DNA of 6,968 nucleotides from an uncultured Lachnospiraceae bacterium (GTDB lineage: Bacteria > Bacillota > Clostridia > Lachnospirales > Lachnospiraceae): positions 1 to 6,968 of the forward strand of contig CANRJU010000140.1 in NCBI GenBank assembly GCA_947631075.1. Direction: 5' to 3'. This document shows positions 6,301-6,968 of this stretch, piece after piece. The translations under genes and the position numbers were made by a program. The notes under the pieces are model-generated. The model saw nothing but the letters and a program-made list of their open reading frames with translations, did no database searches and was not told the DNA's origin. Numbering within the stretch: position 1 is the stretch's first letter; each line of letters begins with the position of its first letter.

Positions 6301-6968
6301 CAGCGAGGTGGCTGTTTACCGATATGTGACAAAAGGGACTTTTGATGCGTATTCTTGGAGCATTGTAGAGAACAAGCAGCGTTTTATCTCTCAGATCATG
6401 ACAAGCAAGTCTGTATCCAGAAGCTGCGAGGACATTGATGAGGTGACGTTCCAGTATGCGGAGATTAAGGCAGTTGCAACGGGCAATCCCTTGATTAAGG
6501 AAAAGATGGAGATTGACAATGATGTACAGAGGCTGAAACTGCTAAAGTCCTCCTATGACCAGAAGCATTATCAGAATCAGGATGATTTTACGGTGAAGTA
6601 TCCAAAGCTGATCAAGGCCGCAGAGGAAAAATTGGAGTGCGTCCATGCGGATGTTCTTGCCCGTGATGAAATGGCGGCGAAAGAACCGGAATTTTCTGTG
6701 ACCGTGGGCAACACTGCCTATGAAGAAAGGGTGGATGGAGGAACCGCGCTGATTGCGGCAATCAGCAGGGCAAAGGTTGGATTGACGACAGAACTGGGCA
6801 GGTATAAAGGGTTTACCCTTTCTGTGGAAAAGAATTTCATGGGAACTAACTATCTGCTGCTTTCTGGAAGAACCAGCTACAGCATAGAGATGTCTGCTTC
6901 CCCCATAGGGCTGATAATGCGTCTTGAAAACGCTTTCAATGGCATTCAGGAAAAGATTGCTTTTCTGG
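314..6968 (+). CDS. ICE-type DNA methyltransferase-helicase fusion protein (3' end outside window)
   Basis: Hand translation from ATG 314 gives 2218 codons without a stop to the window end; the C-terminus is missing. Residues 1-110 (YKVRQIYNEII, FDNILMVYAQRP, GSKGIAIYP) resemble the ArdC-like N-terminal region of mobile-element proteins. Residues 135-255 are helical. Residues 255-410 are a Gly/Asp/Glu/Arg/Pro-rich linker overlapping tnpV. QLSLF lies at 423-427. A conserved ICE spacer domain spans about 457-560, followed by an acidic stretch. The methyltransferase core starts near 642: FYTP 736-739, SAM-binding motif I EPSMGVGNF 762-770, acidic motif II ELD 787-789, and catalytic motif IV as NVPF 826-829 instead of the usual NPPF/Y. 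The SF2/SNF2-like helicase has Q1457, Walker A GAGKS 1477-1481, DEAH 1637-1640, ATGTP 1687-1691, motif V 1952-1962 and motif VI QREGRGLRQ 1984-1992. A charged coiled coil (about 1567-1617) precedes the DEAH box. Expected role: cytoplasmic protection or remodelling of element DNA during transfer. Exact activity is inferred, and annotators often call it SNF2 or DEAD/DEAH helicase. Confidence 0.93.
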   Translation, partial: MSADYKVRQIYNEIIHEVTKSPENWKEILRLTGRIYRYEFDNILMVYAQRPNSTLVADFDTWKRVGRYVRRGSKGIAIYPSRALQPHCRYVFDISDTGGRSRQLTWNLEGEELGKYASWLAGNGQIGSVDGLDKDSLKKIIWDFTKERICDIIKESHAMRGDVKETVRSMIKSRYGQSMERDGIDLVTKSIYYVVAKRCGFELTEEEQDFKAITAVDKEDVIYELGTAVSDVSCEGLREISRGISRWEKERRMQYEPDNGVHTGRGRDALSEHQHGEGGPVEAGQVWTDGDGLSERKSSPEVQVSREIRETDGGSGTGEPGGASDDRHHDGEVSEKPQTGEPGGHDGDMADPAAGNDAGGGDRDTRDREPVSLTPEPAEPIPHREPEPQNREEPQESMREEELNRELEELNSFGEKRENAYEQLSLFSFQDSVLTDEERREKKHIYEHPKKEDSVPHDYIVDVVKRGSGFVGGKKSIYEIMQTVERKSERIKRIKQEYGLGGAGWPLDGYGLHGYDTFHGKGIHFLWRDEEGEKEGYASWNTVESVIAALILTGDYYTPEPEIIDSELAEEELDEYVIPDEAEEMGIPDNKKAGGMLSEAELLEEDRLATFMEYGREIMLEAEEPYSLPDLTLKNQKAPDQPENFHLAIWDTKDGGPKTRYMWNTDAIRELKKIESEGRAASADEQKILSRYVGWGGLPQVFDGDNGMWEKEYKELKNLLTPEEYEAARASVNNAFYTPSTVASAVTEALVRFGFAKGNILEPSMGVGNFFGCMPAELSGGKLYGVELDQISGRIAKLLYPEAKIEIKGFEQTDYPDNFFDAVIGNVPFGDYKVFDPKYNKLNFKVHDYFLAKAVDQTRPGGIVAVITTKGTLDKKNPNVRKYLAERAELVGAVRLPTSVFQGNAGTEVTSDILFFQKRERKEAKEPDWVHLGMTEDGIPVNSYFAEHPEMMLGKMEYEKGRFGDSSHYTVCVNREPSFNVYKSVSAAIANIHAELKDFEMISDEEESLTTDIPADPDVKNFTFTTMGDDIYFRKDSRMYLWDAGDKTKKRILGMHAIRELTRHLISIQMEGCSEEELVQAQAALGEKYDSFVKEHGFLTSRANALAFREDSDYPLLCSLEVLDEDGNISKAEMFTKQTIKAKRSVDSVETAVEALNLSVNEFNEVNIPYMLSVYTPDITSMKREVAEKIDEEVDNITFSEESARELRREKLIQELKGVIFCNPESYSENDLNRGWETADAYLSGNVRDKLRVAKAHARENPELFGVNVEALEKVQPKDLDASEIDVGIGTTWIEPEDYQNFIYELLQTPWWARAEPPKNGIRVNLDHISMEWFIENKSMDNHSIAATETYGTKRMNAYAIFENTLNLRIVTIRDRIDDGDGKYHYVENKEETMLAREKQNQIKEAFREWIWKDQERRQKYVEYYNETFNNIRLREYDGSHLEFPGMNPDIHLLEHQRNAVARILMGGNTLLAHCVGAGKSFEMMAACMEQKRLGLANKTVMVVPKPLIGQTASEFLRLYPSANILVATENDFAKKKRQQFVARIATGDYDCIIMSHSQMEKIPVSKERKQNLLNRQLDEISYAIEEMKEREERRWTVKQMEAAKKKLEEQIKELMDAPKDDLITFEELGIDSIMVDEAHAFKNLSIFSKMTNVAGITGNGSKRAMDMFMKCQYISEINGGRGIVFATGTPISNTMCEMYVMQAFLQKEALEQLGIYHFDSWAANFGEVTSSLELNVEGNGFQFRNRFNRFKNLPELMNLFKETADIRMRDTLDLEVPALRGGNYVIESTEPDWYTKEVMEEFVERAEKIHSGSVKPDVDNFLKITNDARLLGTDARLLEPTAPANPSGKLQQVAENIFHEYRQAKEQGIIGTQLVFSDIGTPKGSWKEEMLDPDYYKRGNEFDVYNYIKTELVRMGIPPDEIAFVHDAKTDAQREVLFREMRQGTKKILIGSTDKCGTGVNVQTHLIAMHHVDCPWKPSSIEQREGRGLRQGNENSEVAVYRYVTKGTFDAYSWSIVENKQRFISQIMTSKSVSRSCEDIDEVTFQYAEIKAVATGNPLIKEKMEIDNDVQRLKLLKSSYDQKHYQNQDDFTVKYPKLIKAAEEKLECVHADVLARDEMAAKEPEFSVTVGNTAYEERVDGGTALIAAISRAKVGLTTELGRYKGFTLSVEKNFMGTNYLLLSGRTSYSIEMSASPIGLIMRLENAFNGIQEKIAFL
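781..795. repeat. 15-bp palindrome inside the large gene
   Basis: Seven-base arms CCACGCA (781-787) and TGCGTGG (789-795) flank a single central A. The site lies in the part encoding the helical N-terminal region, just after an AT-rich patch (about 719-778). Such a compact symmetric site could bind a dimeric regulator or form a small hairpin, but it may be a chance product of codons. Confidence 0.35.
1062..1068 (+). promoter_or_regulatory. Internal ribosome binding site for tnpV
   Basis: AAAGGAG lies inside the large gene, eight bases before the ATG at 1077. The spacing is optimal for tnpV. An ATG in the large-gene frame at 1070 is only one base from the motif, too close for efficient initiation, so the site appears dedicated to the nested gene. 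Confidence 0.7.
1077..1433 (+). CDS. tnpV: TnpV-family transposon-associated protein, nested in the helicase-methylase gene
   Basis: A complete 118-residue protein is encoded in a different frame from the surrounding gene. It has the layout of the TnpV family (small proteins of Tn4451-type and related elements, usually about 110-125 residues). It opens with a short N-terminal strand (MEYTQAEDGMLYPNI). The hallmark follows at residues 30-43 (GKYGLMAMDYLKEN), then Y-x-x-L-V-x-x-G-x-L at about 48-57. A central helix ends in an ADTMETW-like segment (about 89-95), and the C-terminus is AEEIVIHEIV. It has its own ribosome binding site at 1062-1068. About four fifths of its codons end in G or C by hand count, as expected for a real coding frame. 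The host frame is open across the whole gene, giving a low-complexity linker. No transmembrane segment or signal peptide is visible. The biochemical function of TnpV is not settled; a DNA-binding or excision-accessory role is only a guess. Family assignment is fairly sure from remembered family features, not a search. Confidence 0.8.
   Translation: MSLTMEYTQAEDGMLYPNISMEKEDLSKLGKYGLMAMDYLKENHHQRYKSLVRFGRLTEVLEPVNQEAHQMIDTMMEKYLKSHRPVNPADTMETWRIRQQGMMQAEEIVIHEIVNRYH
1262..1338 (+). repeat. Direct repeat of ACCGGTGAACC within the dual-coding region
   Basis: The 11-mer ACCGGTGAACC occurs at 1262-1272 and 1328-1338, exactly 66 bases apart and so in phase. In the large-gene frame it gives TGEPGG twice. 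In the tnpV frame it gives EPVN and RPVN. Further GAACCGG-like variants follow at about 1417-1452. The repeat could reflect linker expansion by local duplication, or the codon preferences of either frame. Confidence 0.4.
1556..1596. repeat. Perfect 13-bp inverted repeat with terminator-like shape
   Basis: GAAAAAAGGGAAA (1556-1568) is perfectly complementary to TTTCCCTTTTTTC (1584-1596), with a 15-base loop. The A-tract and T-tract lie at the outer ends, as in bidirectional intrinsic terminators. It begins 122 bases after the tnpV stop codon but lies within the open frame of the large gene, encoding GEKRENAYEQLSLFSF. If it terminated efficiently the large gene could not be completed, so partial termination, a remnant of a former tnpV terminator, or chance are all possible. 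Confidence 0.5.
1580..1594 (+). other. QLSLF beta-clamp-binding-like motif in the large protein
   Basis: Residues Q423 to F427 of the large protein read QLSLF, matching the bacterial sliding-clamp-binding pentapeptide consensus QL(S/D)LF. It lies at the end of the disordered linker and before the next folded domain, an accessible place typical of such motifs. Clamp binding would bring the methylase-helicase to replication forks or to newly made second-strand DNA after transfer. The motif match is seen directly; the function is inferred. Confidence 0.55.

Noticed and set aside
314..6968. Possibility that the large frame is split by tnpV or contains frameshifts
   Set aside because: Codon-by-codon translation showed no stop and continuous family-like sequence on both sides of the nested gene.

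Overview
The window looks like part of an integrative and conjugative element (ICE) of the Tn1549/Tn916-like kind found in gut Firmicutes such as Lachnospiraceae. The evidence is protein-level: one very large open frame combines an ArdC-like N-terminal domain, an N6-adenine-type DNA methyltransferase and an SF2/SNF2-like helicase, a layout typical of these elements. Strong AGGAGG ribosome binding sites and moderate GC with AT-rich patches fit a low-to-mid-GC Firmicute. No integrase, relaxase or attachment site is visible, so the element type is inferred.

Layout. Bases 1-146 hold the end of an upstream unit (gene not identifiable) and a 17-bp hairpin followed by a T-rich run (79-129), a likely intrinsic terminator or attenuator. 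A small ORF with an excellent ribosome binding site starts at 147. As written it ends at 317, but its C-terminal half reads better in the -1 frame (ending 298), so it may be frameshifted. The main gene starts at 314 and stays open, by full hand translation, to the window edge (2218 codons, 3' end missing). Its domains in order are: N-terminal ArdC-like region, helical region, long disordered linker, a QLSLF beta-clamp-binding-like motif, a conserved spacer domain, methyltransferase core, and helicase with motifs I to VI.

The notable part is 1077-1433. Nested inside the linker, in another frame of the same strand, is a complete 118-codon gene for a TnpV-family protein with its own AAAGGAG ribosome binding site. 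Both frames are open throughout. The TnpV frame has normal coding composition and recognisable family residues. The host frame gives a Gly/Asp/Glu/Arg/Pro-rich, low-complexity linker. This looks like genuine dual coding, with the host linker overprinted on tnpV.

The large protein probably acts on incoming or replicating element DNA, through methylation, duplex remodelling and possibly recruitment to the replication clamp. TnpV is a small transposon-associated protein of unresolved function, co-transcribed from within the same gene. All other long ORFs, including those on the minus strand, appear to be shadows of the large gene.
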